A stretch of DNA of 64,000 nucleotides, from assembly GCA_913062625.1 (NCBI GenBank), contig CAJXWP010000006.1, positions 20,479-84,478 of the forward strand, in the 5' to 3' direction. Within the stretch, counting starts at the first letter, position 1; every line of letters begins with the position of its first letter. The notes beneath the pieces were generated by a model. It saw only the letters and a program-made list of their open reading frames with translations. It was not told the DNA's origin and made no database searches. Positions 1 through 8,262 of the stretch are shown piece by piece. The translations under genes and the position numbers were made by a program. The stretch comes from an uncultured Haliea sp. Lineage in GTDB: Bacteria > Pseudomonadota > Gammaproteobacteria > Pseudomonadales > Halieaceae.

Positions 1-947
1 GGAAAAGCGTCGAAGTCAGACTTGAATGCGTGCGTCGGCATCGTAGGGAAGTGGAATAAAAGGTGATGAGAAAACTCACGCCAGCCCAATTCACTCAGAA
101 ATTTTTCAGCCTCATCACCCAGTTGTGGATCGACCAACTCAGCTTCCCTCACCGTGCAAAAAACCCTATGAGCCGCTATCTCTCCAAAGTGCAAATGTGG
201 CGACAATCCGGATGTCGCGCCGCGAGCCGGATAATTCCTACCGCTATCGTACTGCGCTATAGCGCCGCGCATAAATACTTTGAGCTTGCGCGCGGCCCCC
301 CGCTCTCCTGGCTGCCACATTTGCTCCCAGTCTGGCGCCCAGTTCGGCGTCATTGGCAACAGCTCTAGATCTGCAATGCGCAACGATGGTGCCTCGTAAG
401 CGGCCCATGTTACAAAATCAGCCCTGAAAGTTGATGTCTCGGCGACGGTTAAGACCCGGCATTTTCGCCAAAACGGAGTGAACACTTTAAAAGGAGTGCC
501 GGCTTTGTTTTTGATGGTCTCTGGCTCCCACAAGAGTGCCCCAGAATACCGCTTTAACACCACGCCCGTGCGCGAAAGCGCGTCGTGCAACTGTTCTTCC
601 AACAAACGTGCCCACGGTTCATAGTGTCGGGAGCAGCAAACAAGGTCAGTACCTGTGGCTTCTGCCAGCTGCGCAAGAATCACGTCGGGGCGGCCCCGCG
701 ACAAATGAAGCTGACCGCCCCTCTTCTCTATATCAGCCGCAAGGGAGGTCAAACTATGATGCAACCACCAGCGACTTGCACCGCCCAACTTCCAATCGCC
801 CGGACTGTCGTCATCAAGGATGTAACAGGCTATCACCGGCCTGCCGCTTGCAAATGCCGCATTAAGCCCAGGAAGATCGTTCAACCGCAGATCTTGTCGA
901 AACCAGTAGATGACGGGGCTCGCAATAGGGGCCTGAGGGGCTTTCAA
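1..947 (-). CDS. phrB: Deoxyribodipyrimidine photolyase, 3' end missing (runs off left edge)
   Basis: Flavoprotein that repairs UV-induced pyrimidine dimers using blue light. About 315 N-terminal residues are visible. The opening holds the family motif YWFRQDLRLND, followed by a Rossmann-like antenna domain. Further in come YDSGRNYPARGATSGLSPHL and HFGE, typical of the FAD-binding domain of class I photolyases, then ELGWREFSHHLL. The remaining C-terminal part lies outside the window. The best start is a TTG at 947 that overlaps the TGA stop of the upstream DUF2878 gene, so the two are probably translationally coupled; no ATG or GTG fits ahead of the conserved motif. It is the last visible gene of the leftward light-stress run, which fits a role in photoprotection. 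A cryptochrome is possible but less likely from this context. Confidence 0.9.
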   Translation of the reverse strand, partial: MKAPQAPIASPVIYWFRQDLRLNDLPGLNAAFASGRPVIACYILDDDSPGDWKLGGASRWWLHHSLTSLAADIEKRGGQLHLSRGRPDVILAQLAEATGTDLVCCSRHYEPWARLLEEQLHDALSRTGVVLKRYSGALLWEPETIKNKAGTPFKVFTPFWRKCRVLTVAETSTFRADFVTWAAYEAPSLRIADLELLPMTPNWAPDWEQMWQPGERGAARKLKVFMRGAIAQYDSGRNYPARGATSGLSPHLHFGEIAAHRVFCTVREAELVDPQLGDEAEKFLSELGWREFSHHLLFHFPTMPTHAFKSDFDAF

Positions 948-1525
948 ACGGGTGATCGCTGCCCGGCAGGACTTTTGGCCAGGGCACCGCCATCGCTACT
1001 GCGAGATATTTTGGCAGCAATTTTGAGAAATAACGGGAAGGCCACGGCCCACAGCGCGCCTATAATCACTGGACCCCAGAATAATGATCCAAACTCTATT
1101 GACGTTAATCGAACGCCTGCGATGTAAGACATTGCTCCCCCAACTGCACCGAAAATAGTGGATAAAATAATCCTGTTCTGAAGCCAGTCAAAAGCGTGCA
1201 TTAAGGTCGAGGCAAAGACTGGCCACAAACAGGTCAACCATAATGGCGCATAAGCCGACTGACCCTCCAAATTAAAGACACCCGCTGCGAACAGTATTTG
1301 ATCAATCGCAAAACCAAACACTGTGACGCCGGCGATGAGCAATAATTCAGGCCTTCCTTTTCCCATACAATAAAAATGTGCCGACAAGTGCAGCAGCACA
1401 ATTACTGGCGCAAGAAAAGACGACTGCGTTAATAATATAGCGAACCAGCTGACATTGAACATCAGAACGTTGGCCACCTTGGCGGTTGCGGGGCCAGCCC
1501 AGCGGCTTGATTTGAACACGTTCAC
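944..1525 (-). CDS. DUF2878 family integral membrane protein
   Basis: A 193-residue hydrophobic protein with about five or six predicted membrane segments and a polar, Ser/Lys/Arg-rich C-terminus. Family features visible are NVSWFAILL near the N-terminus and GVTVFGFAIDQILF in the middle. The molecular function of DUF2878 is unknown. Members are repeatedly found beside photolyase, CFA-synthase-like and amine-oxidase-like genes in light-stress clusters, as here. The start is a GTG at 1525 preceded by a good ribosome-binding site (GAGGAG, about 8 nt upstream). It lies 70 nt after folE and overlaps the photolyase start, so it is probably in the same transcript. Confidence 0.75.
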   Translation of the reverse strand: MNVFKSSRWAGPATAKVANVLMFNVSWFAILLTQSSFLAPVIVLLHLSAHFYCMGKGRPELLLIAGVTVFGFAIDQILFAAGVFNLEGQSAYAPLWLTCLWPVFASTLMHAFDWLQNRIILSTIFGAVGGAMSYIAGVRLTSIEFGSLFWGPVIIGALWAVAFPLFLKIAAKISRSSDGGALAKSPAGQRSPV

Positions 1526-1595
1526 CCAGCTCTCCTCGGTGCTGCAACTCTTATCGAGCGCTCGCTAACACTTTTGCGTGACCGGTCGCACACAT

Positions 1596-2279
1596 TTACG
1601 CAGAAAGGAATTCCGCTCGTGTGCGCGAATCTTTCTTGAACTGTCCACCGAGCGCAGTGGTGCGAGTTCGCGAGTTAGAGTCCATCACTCCTCTGGCTTT
1701 GACGCAGTAATGAACCGCATTGATACTGACCGCTACGTCGTCCGTCTCCAAAAGCGTCTGTAAGGCTACCAGTACCTGCTGAGTCAGCCGTTCTTGAACC
1801 TGGGGCCGTTGGGCAAAGAATCGAACAATACGATTTACCTTCGACAAGCCGATGATCCTACTCGATGGGATATAAGCAACACTGGCCATGCCATCTATGG
1901 TGATGAAATGATGCTCACATGTACTCACCACCGCAATATCATCAATTCGCACCATCTCCTCCACACCCATCTTATTGTCTATGGCGGTGGCTTTAGGAAA
2001 ACGTGCATAGTCCAGCCCAGAGAATATTTCATCGACATACATCTTCGCGATACGCTTTGGCGTGTCGCACAAGCTATCGTCATCAAGATCCAGACCCAGC
2101 GTGGAAGCAATGTCTTCAAAGGCATCTTTGATTCGCTCAAACTTCTGGTCTCGGGTTAAGCCATTCTCTATCAAAGGCGTCTCAAGTCCGGACGCTAACA
2201 GCGCATCACGCACGTTCCGAGCATCATCAGACATCACCCGTGGAGCGGCAATTATCGGTTGCATCAAGGCTTTTTCCAT
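1596..2279 (-). CDS. folE: GTP cyclohydrolase I (FolE)
   Basis: Converts GTP to 7,8-dihydroneopterin triphosphate, the first step of tetrahydrofolate and pterin synthesis. The 227-residue length matches E. coli FolE (222). The match is close throughout: [24 protein letters not shown] (zinc Cys and His), [20 protein letters not shown] and the [10 protein letters not shown] segment with the third zinc ligand. The start is ATG at 2279. The gene sits 76 nt downstream of the CFA-synthase-like gene and 70 nt upstream of DUF2878, inside the photo-oxidative-stress run. Supplying pterin or folate to the photolyase antenna is a plausible reason for the placement, but that is inference. Confidence 0.95.
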   Translation of the reverse strand: MEKALMQPIIAAPRVMSDDARNVRDALLASGLETPLIENGLTRDQKFERIKDAFEDIASTLGLDLDDDSLCDTPKRIAKMYVDEIFSGLDYARFPKATAIDNKMGVEEMVRIDDIAVVSTCEHHFITIDGMASVAYIPSSRIIGLSKVNRIVRFFAQRPQVQERLTQQVLVALQTLLETDDVAVSINAVHYCVKARGVMDSNSRTRTTALGGQFKKDSRTRAEFLSA

Positions 2280-2355
2280 AACACGGATCTCGTATCGTTA
2301 GATTGAACTTAATTACGCAGGTAGAAGTACTTTAGATCTGTCTTCTGGTAGCTAT

Positions 2356-3636
2356 TCATTCACATTCTAGCGCAGCTGAGCCCTTAAAACGGTAGCCAGG
2401 CTTAGCGAATGCCAATTGTACGGTGCTGATAACGCGCTCTCTGAAGCCTCCCTCGCAATAGCACAGGTAAAAATCCCACATTCGGACGAACTCCTCGCTG
2501 AAGCCCATGCCCCGAACTGCCTCGAGATTGGCAAGAAAGCGTTGGCGCCAATGCGCCAATGTTTCGGCATAATCATTCGTAATATCGCGTAAATGCACGA
2601 TTTGCATGTCTGTGTCACGCGCAATATGGTCCGCCATCACTGCCACCGACGGCAAACAGCCGCCAGGGAAGATATAGCGCTTGATAAAGTCAACGGAATC
2701 TCGTGCCTCTTTGTAACGCTGATCCGCCATTGTAATGGCCTGAATCACCATCTTTCCATCGGGCTTGAGAAGGCCAGAGCACATGCGGAAGTAACTCTGG
2801 TAGAAATCATGGCCCACCGCTTCTATCATCTCAACGGAAACCAGCTTGTCATATTCACCCGTGAGGTTGCGATAGTCTTCGCACAGCAGTGTAATCTGAC
2901 TTTCAAGTCCTTCTTCCCTGACTCTAGCTAGAGCGTAGTCATACTGCTCTTGCGATATGGTTGTGGTGGTGACACGACAACCGAAATTCTTCGCTGCATG
3001 GATTGCCATTCCACCCCAGCCGGTGCCTATTTCCAACAAATGATCATCGGCCTTCAATTCAAGCTGTTGGCAAAGTTCGTCGAGCTTAGTCTCCGACGCC
3101 ACCTCAAGACTGACCGCATTGTCAGGAAACAAAGCCGACGAATACATCATTGTCGGATCAAGAAACAGCCGGAAAAACTCATTGCCAAGGTCATAGTGAG
3201 CAGCGATATTGAGTTGTGAACCCTTATGGGTATTGCGATTGAAGCGGTGAGCAATTTTCAATGCCCACCTGACGAAGACCGACTGACTCGCATCAAAATT
3301 ATTCAGTAAAACGAGGTTCGCACTGAATATTCGCATGACAGACATTGCATCAGGCGAAGACCAATACCCCTTCATATAAGCCTCACCGGATCCAATCGAG
3401 CCGCCGGTGAGCATTTGTGCATAAAGAGCAGGACTGTGGACATGCACCTCGGCCTGCGGCTCATGTGGTTTGTCTATACTACCAAAATGATGACTGCAGG
3501 GTCCCTCATGCAGCGTCAGCGAGCCAATCTCCAGCTTACCCAGCAACCTAAATATGGCCTCCCTGGCTATTTTTTCTCCGACCCTAGCACTGCGCGTCTG
3601 TGGCAAACGCAACGTGCCGATACTAACTTCACTCAT
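2356..3636 (-). CDS. cfa: Cyclopropane-fatty-acyl-phospholipid synthase family methyltransferase
   Basis: SAM-dependent enzyme that modifies the double bond of unsaturated phospholipid acyl chains; the family product is a cyclopropane ring. The 426 residues include an N-terminal lipid-binding region, then AHYDLGNEFFRLFLDPTMMY, the SAM site LEIGTGWGGMAIHAA, the VSVEMIEAVGH motif and YIFPGGCLPS. The start ATG overlaps the end of the DUF1365 gene by 8 nt. In Rhodobacter sphaeroides, related genes of the RpoE/ChrR regulon make methylated furan fatty acids, so the product here could be a cyclopropane or a furan-type fatty acid. Sequence alone does not settle which. Confidence 0.88.
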   Translation of the reverse strand: MSEVSIGTLRLPQTRSARVGEKIAREAIFRLLGKLEIGSLTLHEGPCSHHFGSIDKPHEPQAEVHVHSPALYAQMLTGGSIGSGEAYMKGYWSSPDAMSVMRIFSANLVLLNNFDASQSVFVRWALKIAHRFNRNTHKGSQLNIAAHYDLGNEFFRLFLDPTMMYSSALFPDNAVSLEVASETKLDELCQQLELKADDHLLEIGTGWGGMAIHAAKNFGCRVTTTTISQEQYDYALARVREEGLESQITLLCEDYRNLTGEYDKLVSVEMIEAVGHDFYQSYFRMCSGLLKPDGKMVIQAITMADQRYKEARDSVDFIKRYIFPGGCLPSVAVMADHIARDTDMQIVHLRDITNDYAETLAHWRQRFLANLEAVRGMGFSEEFVRMWDFYLCYCEGGFRERVISTVQLAFAKPGYRFKGSAALECE

Positions 3637-4393
3637 TTTTTGCTCCTACCGCATCATTTGCGGGGTGTGTATAGACTGGCATTCCCTTAATGTAAAGTCG
3701 TAAGGCCTGCCAATAGATGGCAAGCGCTACCTTTAGCGACATCAGCGGATAACGGAAAAGTAACTTATTCAAATTGCTCACAGACATTGGCTGGGCTGAT
3801 AACGCCAGCGTGGCATCAAACACTTTTTTATCCTCTAAAAGATTCTCCATGTGCAAGACAAGCCGTCGATCAGGTGCGTTACTTCGCCAACGATAGCGCA
3901 TGTTCATCGGGTTAAAGGGAGACACGTGCAGTTGCTTGTCAAATGTCGTCCGCAACCAGCGGCCGTGTTCCGGGCCCATCAGCACATAACTATGGCGCTC
4001 GTTCCACGGCGTATTGTTCACCTCTGCAACAATATATTCTAAGCGCGTCTCATCTTCATTAAAGCAGTAATAACAAGCAATAGGATTCATTATAAATCCG
4101 AAGTAACACAAGTTCGCCAGTAAATAGATCGGGCCAACGTGCTCCGTATCGGTTTCCTCCCGTATTCGTCGCCGTACCTCATCCTGCAGGGGCAACGCAG
4201 GATCGCCGAGAAAATCACTACGCCGAAACTGGGCAAGAGCCCAGCCCGTGGCAGACCAGAACGGTGTTTTGGCAAAAATATTGGGTAATTCATCCAAACA
4301 TAAATAGGGCATGATAACATTGTATTGAAACTCATGTTGCCCTGGCACTGACCGGCGGTGTCTGAGAATACCCCGGTAAATACGTGACTTCAT
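3629..4393 (-). CDS. DUF1365 domain-containing protein
   Basis: A 254-residue protein of the DUF1365 family. Family hallmarks visible are an N-terminal SRIYRGILRHRRSVPGQHEF, then YLLANLCYFGFIMNPIACYY and EVNNTPWNERHSYVL. No catalytic mechanism is established. The family almost always travels with a FAD amine-oxidase-like gene and a CFA-synthase-like methyltransferase, so a role in acyl-chain modification is widely inferred. It overlaps its upstream neighbour by 4 nt and its downstream neighbour by 8 nt, which indicates translational coupling of the three genes. Confidence 0.85.
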   Translation of the reverse strand: MKSRIYRGILRHRRSVPGQHEFQYNVIMPYLCLDELPNIFAKTPFWSATGWALAQFRRSDFLGDPALPLQDEVRRRIREETDTEHVGPIYLLANLCYFGFIMNPIACYYCFNEDETRLEYIVAEVNNTPWNERHSYVLMGPEHGRWLRTTFDKQLHVSPFNPMNMRYRWRSNAPDRRLVLHMENLLEDKKVFDATLALSAQPMSVSNLNKLLFRYPLMSLKVALAIYWQALRLYIKGMPVYTHPANDAVGAKNE

Positions 4394-5652
4394 GCAGCCG
4401 CCACATGCTTGCTACACAGCCCGCTGGCAACACGGAGCGCACTCACTACGCCGTCCTCGTGGAAACCATTTTGCCAGTAGGCCCCGCAGTACCACGTACT
4501 GGCGACGCCATTGATTTGATGCCAGCGTTGTTGTGCGGCACACCCCTCTAGTGAGAACACCGGGTGATCATATTCAAAGCGGCCTATAATCTTATGTGGG
4601 TTGATTGCTGCCGTATTATTCAGCGTGACGCAAAATGTTTCGGGCGCCTGAATTCCCTGCAAAATGTTCATATTGTAGGTCACAATCGCCCGATTCTCTC
4701 TCTCCCCCAACGTATAGTTCCAGCTGCTCCATGTTTTCGTTTTACGTGGTAGCATGCGGATATCAGTATGCAACACCACGTCATTGGCTTGGTAGGGGAT
4801 AGCGCTGAGAATTTCTGTCTCTAACGCAGACGGCTCTTCCAATAGCGCCAGCGCCTGGTCAGAGTGGGTCGCAAAGACTACCTGATCAAAGTGCAGTCGC
4901 TGGCCATCTGCCATCGTCAAAGACACGCCTTTTTCGGCATGCCGAGCAACCCGAATCACCGCGTTGCCGGTCGAAATGCGCTCTGAGAATCGCGCGCACA
5001 GGGGGCGCAGATACTCCCTAGAGCCTCCCTCAATAACCCGCCACTGGGGCCTGTCTTTCACCGACAGCAACCCGTGATTGCGAAAAAACTTCAGGAAAAA
5101 AATAACCGGAAAATCCAGAATAGTGTCGCAGTCAGCAGACCAAATAGCAGAGCCCATAGCGGCCAAATAGTGGCGCTTAAACTTCTCACTGTAGCCCCTT
5201 CGCACAAGGTAGGCCCCCAGTGTTTCATTCTCTTGAATCCTACCCTCGTCAAGGTCAACCACTGCTTCGCGATTAAAACGTAGAATATCTCGCACCATAC
5301 CAATAAAAGGTAACGATATAAGATTACGACGCTGGGCAAAGAGCGTATCGAGATTGGTGCCAGAGTATTCAAGACCAGACTCAGGATCTCGCACGCTAAA
5401 ACCCATGGCAGTCGGTTTGCTAGACACACCCAGTTCGTCCATCAGCGCAATGAAATTGGGATAGGTCCAATCGTTGAATACGATGAACCCAGTGTCGATG
5501 GCGTAATGACGGGTGCCCAGTTTCACGTCCACTGTGGCTGTGTGGCCGCCAATCTTCCGTGCAGCCTCATAGACCCAGACCTCGTGTTCATCGCTAAGGT
5601 AGTGTGCACAGGCTAGCCCCGATATACCTGAGCCGATAACGGCAACTTTCAT
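4390..5652 (-). CDS. FAD-dependent amine-oxidase-like protein (NAD(P)-binding Rossmann), light-stress cluster
   Basis: A 420-residue flavoprotein. It opens with MKVAVIGSGISGLACAHYL, a GxGxxG dinucleotide-binding motif, followed by an acidic residue and KIGGHTATV. The C-terminal segment WYCGAYWQNGFHEDGVVSAL is the usual closing FAD contact of this group. Family members in light-stress clusters are annotated as amine oxidase or protoporphyrinogen-oxidase-like, and an alphaproteobacterial relative acts in furan fatty acid formation. A lipid acyl chain is therefore a likelier substrate than an amine. It is the first gene of the leftward run and has its own TGATCC-type promoter at 5705 to 5734. 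Confidence 0.85.
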   Translation of the reverse strand: MKVAVIGSGISGLACAHYLSDEHEVWVYEAARKIGGHTATVDVKLGTRHYAIDTGFIVFNDWTYPNFIALMDELGVSSKPTAMGFSVRDPESGLEYSGTNLDTLFAQRRNLISLPFIGMVRDILRFNREAVVDLDEGRIQENETLGAYLVRRGYSEKFKRHYLAAMGSAIWSADCDTILDFPVIFFLKFFRNHGLLSVKDRPQWRVIEGGSREYLRPLCARFSERISTGNAVIRVARHAEKGVSLTMADGQRLHFDQVVFATHSDQALALLEEPSALETEILSAIPYQANDVVLHTDIRMLPRKTKTWSSWNYTLGERENRAIVTYNMNILQGIQAPETFCVTLNNTAAINPHKIIGRFEYDHPVFSLEGCAAQQRWHQINGVASTWYCGAYWQNGFHEDGVVSALRVASGLCSKHVAAA

Positions 5653-5704
5653 TGTTGTAAACTTCTCACTTCCAGCACCTCTTAGAGCATTATGTTATGT
5701 CAAT

Positions 5705-5734
5705 CGAATACGGCAATAGCCCAAAGATGGATCA
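5705..5734 (-). promoter_or_regulatory. Putative ECF (RpoE/ChrR-type) promoter for the leftward light-stress genes
   Basis: Read leftwards, TGATCC lies at 5734 to 5729 and TATTCG at 5710 to 5705, separated by 18 nt. The -35 element and the next four bases (TGATCCATCT) are identical to those of the rightward promoter in front of the sigma gene. TGATCC is the known -35 signature of the singlet-oxygen-responsive RpoE group. It ends about 53 nt upstream of the amine-oxidase-like start codon. The -10 is a weaker match than on the sigma side. Confidence 0.7.
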
Positions 5735-5815
5735 ATTTTGCCGATATTCTACAGGGATTTTGCGCCCATGCAGCGTACGTGGCGCAATCGCCTGTTAATT
5801 CATGCTGAATTCGAG

Positions 5816-5844
5816 TGATCCATCTGCCTGTTCACGCGTATACT
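5816..5844 (+). promoter_or_regulatory. Putative autoregulatory ECF promoter for sigma factor and chrR
   Basis: TGATCC at 5816 to 5821, a 17-nt spacer, and TATACT at 5839 to 5844. The -35 matches the RpoE/ChrR-type promoter and shares ten bases with the divergent promoter at 5705 to 5734. Transcription would begin near 5851, about 20 nt before the ATG at 5871. This argues that the in-frame ATG at 5802, upstream of the promoter, is not the translation start. Confidence 0.75.
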
Positions 5845-5870
5845 CCTTAGTTCATTCAAGGCCCCAGAGA

Positions 5871-6479
5871 ATGTTGACTGTGACAGACAAGTTTGATGAT
5901 GAGACAGACTCCCAAGTCGAGCCTAGCGGGAAGCGCACCGATGAGTGGAGCGAGTGTCTTACCTTAATTGGGAAGAACGAAGATCGAGCGGCGTTTACAC
6001 GACTGTTTCGGCATTTTGCTCCGTTGATGAAGGCGTTCGCGTTATCCGGCTCCACGCTGTCTGCAAATAACGCGGATGAGTTGGTGCAAGAAGTCATGTT
6101 AAAAGTGTGGCAGAAAGCTGGAGCTTTTAACGCAGAAAAGGCGGCTGCTAGCACGTGGATTTATACGATAGCCCGCAATAGTAGAACCGATTTATTTCGC
6201 CGTCTGCAGAAATTTGACACCCCACTATCAGCCGATGACGTATCAGGTTCACAAGAAAGTGAAGAGGCGTTCATGGTGCTGCATCAGAAGCGCGGCAGAG
6301 ATAGGATTAGAGCGCTCATCAATGAACTACCTAACGATCAAGCCCAAATTCTCGCAAAAGTGTATATGGAGGGCAAATCTCATTCTGAAGTTGCCGGAGA
6401 ACTGGACATCCCATTGGGAACCGTAAAGTCGCGCGTGCGACTGGCTCTCCAGAAACTACAAATCCGATTTGAGGACTAA
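5871..6479 (+). CDS. rpoE: ECF sigma-70 family RNA polymerase sigma factor (RpoE/ChrR type)
   Basis: Alternative sigma factor that directs RNA polymerase to stress promoters. Region 2 is visible around FTRLFRHFAPLMKAFAL and ADELVQEVMLKVWQKA, with AASTWIYTIARNSRTDLFRR. Region 4 follows as the helix-turn-helix around GKSHSEVAGELDIPLGTVKS. With the start at 5871 the protein has 202 residues; an ATG at 5802 is in frame but lies ahead of the likely promoter. The gene ends 4 nt before its chrR partner, the standard arrangement of a sigma and anti-sigma pair. The neighbouring photolyase, methyltransferase and oxidase genes are the expected regulon for singlet-oxygen stress. Confidence 0.92.
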   Translation: MLTVTDKFDDETDSQVEPSGKRTDEWSECLTLIGKNEDRAAFTRLFRHFAPLMKAFALSGSTLSANNADELVQEVMLKVWQKAGAFNAEKAAASTWIYTIARNSRTDLFRRLQKFDTPLSADDVSGSQESEEAFMVLHQKRGRDRIRALINELPNDQAQILAKVYMEGKSHSEVAGELDIPLGTVKSRVRLALQKLQIRFED

Positions 6480-6483
6480 TAAT

Positions 6484-7137
6484 ATGACGAATTTTCACCC
6501 AGATCTCGACCTTATCACAGAATATACAGCGGGTTCCTTGCCGCTGACTCAGTCAGCTTGTGTCTCGCTTCATATTTCTCACTGCCGACGGTGCCAGGGC
6601 ATTGCTGGGCAGCTGTCAGACCTGGGCGCAAGTTTATTCGAAGCACTGGAACCGGCCCCCGTTGGTGACGCACAGTTGAATGCGGTACTCGCTAGGCTAG
6701 ACGAAGAAGTTCCATTGTCGTATGCGAGGACGAGCAAGGATACCAGCAACACGCCCGCAATCTTGCAGCGTTTGATGCGTGGGGATTTCAGCGACTTGAG
6801 TTGGAAAAATATTGGATCCACATTACGCATCAGCTATCTGCAGGCGGGTGATCCACAACATGAGCTGGCCATCTACCACTTCAATGCAGGAGGCCGTATT
6901 CCTGAGCACACTCATCGCGGGAGTGAAATGACGCTGATACTTCAGGGCGGTTTCTCGGATGCTCACGGCAGTTATCACAAGGGTGATTTTTTGGTTCGCC
7001 GGCAGGGCGACGTGCATGCTCCTACAGCCCTTCAGTCTGAAGACTGCATCTGTCTCGTCGTCTTGGACGCGCCGCTAAAGTTCATAGATTGGAAGTTTCG
7101 CTGGATGAACCCCTTTCTGAAATTACGCACTGTTTGA
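6484..7137 (+). CDS. chrR: ChrR family zinc-binding anti-sigma factor with cupin domain
   Basis: Binds and silences the adjacent ECF sigma factor until singlet oxygen or a related signal triggers release. The 217 residues begin with a ZAS domain: HPDLDLITEYTAGSLPL, then the zinc motif HISHCRRC (H-x3-C-x2-C). The C-terminal half is a cupin, with HTHRGSEMTLILQGG and a later GDVHAP supplying His/Glu metal ligands as in Rhodobacter ChrR. The start is ATG at 6484, with GAGG about 9 nt upstream inside the end of the sigma gene. A TTG at 6469 is in frame but would extend past the conserved N-terminus. Confidence 0.92.
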   Translation: MTNFHPDLDLITEYTAGSLPLTQSACVSLHISHCRRCQGIAGQLSDLGASLFEALEPAPVGDAQLNAVLARLDEEVPLSYARTSKDTSNTPAILQRLMRGDFSDLSWKNIGSTLRISYLQAGDPQHELAIYHFNAGGRIPEHTHRGSEMTLILQGGFSDAHGSYHKGDFLVRRQGDVHAPTALQSEDCICLVVLDAPLKFIDWKFRWMNPFLKLRTV

Positions 7138-7156
7138 CGCAGTCTCTTAACCTCGA

Positions 7157-7933
7157 TCAACTCCCAAAAGCGGCCCCGCCGTCTATCTTTATAATGGCCC
7201 CATTGGTGTAGCGGGAGGCATCTGATGCCAGATACAGTGCTGCTCCAACGATCTCTTCCGGCTTTCCAGCCCTTCCCAGTGGTATCAAGGCACCCAAAGC
7301 ACTTTTCATATCTTGCGTCCAAGCGATAGAGATATCCGTCAGAAACGCGCCGGGCATAATGCCATTGCAGCGCACTTTCGGCCCAAAGGTGTGAGCCAGA
7401 CCCTCCGTGAGGTTATTCAGCCCCGCTTTGGCAGCAGCATAAGGTAGTTCCGACGCGCTGGGTGCTACCGCTGCAATACTGCTTACGTTGATAATCGAGC
7501 CCCCCCGCCCCCGCGCCATCTGCTCGCCTATGATTGCCGACAGCCGGAAGGGGCCGGCAAGATTGACGCCGATTACCTTATCAAATAATTCTCGAGAGAC
7601 AGTGGCAGGGGATTCATAACGCGGTGACATGCCTGCGTTGTTCACCAGCACATCAATATGGTCGTATTGTTCATAGACTTTTTCTACCATCGCATCACAC
7701 GCATCCCAATCACCTACATGGCACGCAATCGGCAGACAGGTCTGACCGGTTTCCTGCTCTATCAAATATGCCGCGCGCAGACAGGCTTCGAACTTGCGTG
7801 AGCTAATCACCACCTTGGCTCCCGACTGGGCAAAGGCTCTGCACATTTCAAAACCTAAACCTCGGCTACCTCCGGTAACCACGATCACCTTATCAGTGAG
7901 ATCAAAATAATGGGCGATTTTATCAGCTTGCAT
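7157..7933 (-). CDS. SDR family oxidoreductase
   Basis: NAD(P)-dependent short-chain dehydrogenase/reductase, 258 residues. Visible are the cofactor motif VTGGSRGLG, the NNAG motif in VLVNNAGMSPRYESP, the catalytic Ser in INVSSIAAV, and YAAAKAGLNNL carrying the Tyr-x3-Lys pair. The start chosen is ATG at 7933, with AGGGA upstream; an ATG at 7993 would add 20 non-conserved residues. It converges on chrR with only 19 nt between the stops. The substrate cannot be named, though 3-oxoacyl or hydroxyacyl derivatives are common for this group. Confidence 0.88.
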   Translation of the reverse strand: MQADKIAHYFDLTDKVIVVTGGSRGLGFEMCRAFAQSGAKVVISSRKFEACLRAAYLIEQETGQTCLPIACHVGDWDACDAMVEKVYEQYDHIDVLVNNAGMSPRYESPATVSRELFDKVIGVNLAGPFRLSAIIGEQMARGRGGSIINVSSIAAVAPSASELPYAAAKAGLNNLTEGLAHTFGPKVRCNGIMPGAFLTDISIAWTQDMKSALGALIPLGRAGKPEEIVGAALYLASDASRYTNGAIIKIDGGAAFGS

Positions 7934-8262
7934 AACGCTATCCCTAATCGATGAAATATCATTAATCGTGTTCGCGATCACACTCAGTTGCAAACAGCAT
8001 ACGTAACTATAAACAGCCTGTCAGTCACACTACAAGGACGCCGTGAGACATGCTGACTGGACTTAATCAATGGACGCGCTATAAGTTGACCTAATATTCA
8101 GCTATCAAGAAAATAACCCTGCTATTTTGTGCAGACCAACCCGACGACGCAGCAGAGGTCTCATGCCGATAAGCTTTGTTATCGTTGGCGCACCCTGCAC
8201 TGGCATTAATGGATTAAACCAAAACACAAGACTGTTATTACTGACAACATCTCACCCTGCGC
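7934..8262. other. Intergenic stretch, no gene seen
   Basis: This 329-nt gap separates two leftward SDR genes. No reading frame in it has a credible start plus a protein-like composition. A short inverted repeat (GATAA-6 nt-TTATC, near 8169) is present. The leftward promoter of the gene at 7157 to 7933 presumably lies here, but I could not identify convincing -35 and -10 boxes. Confidence 0.5.

Noticed and set aside
536..1127. Two rightward reading frames of 109 and 180 codons at the left end
   Set aside because: They lie opposite the photolyase and DUF2878 genes, whose protein motifs are unmistakable on the minus strand.
1851..1880. TGATCC followed by a TATAAG-like box on the plus strand
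   Set aside because: It is inside folE, points against the gene, and has no rightward gene after it.
5802..5870. Upstream in-frame ATG for the sigma factor
   Set aside because: It lies ahead of the likely TGATCC/TATACT promoter and adds residues not typical of the family.
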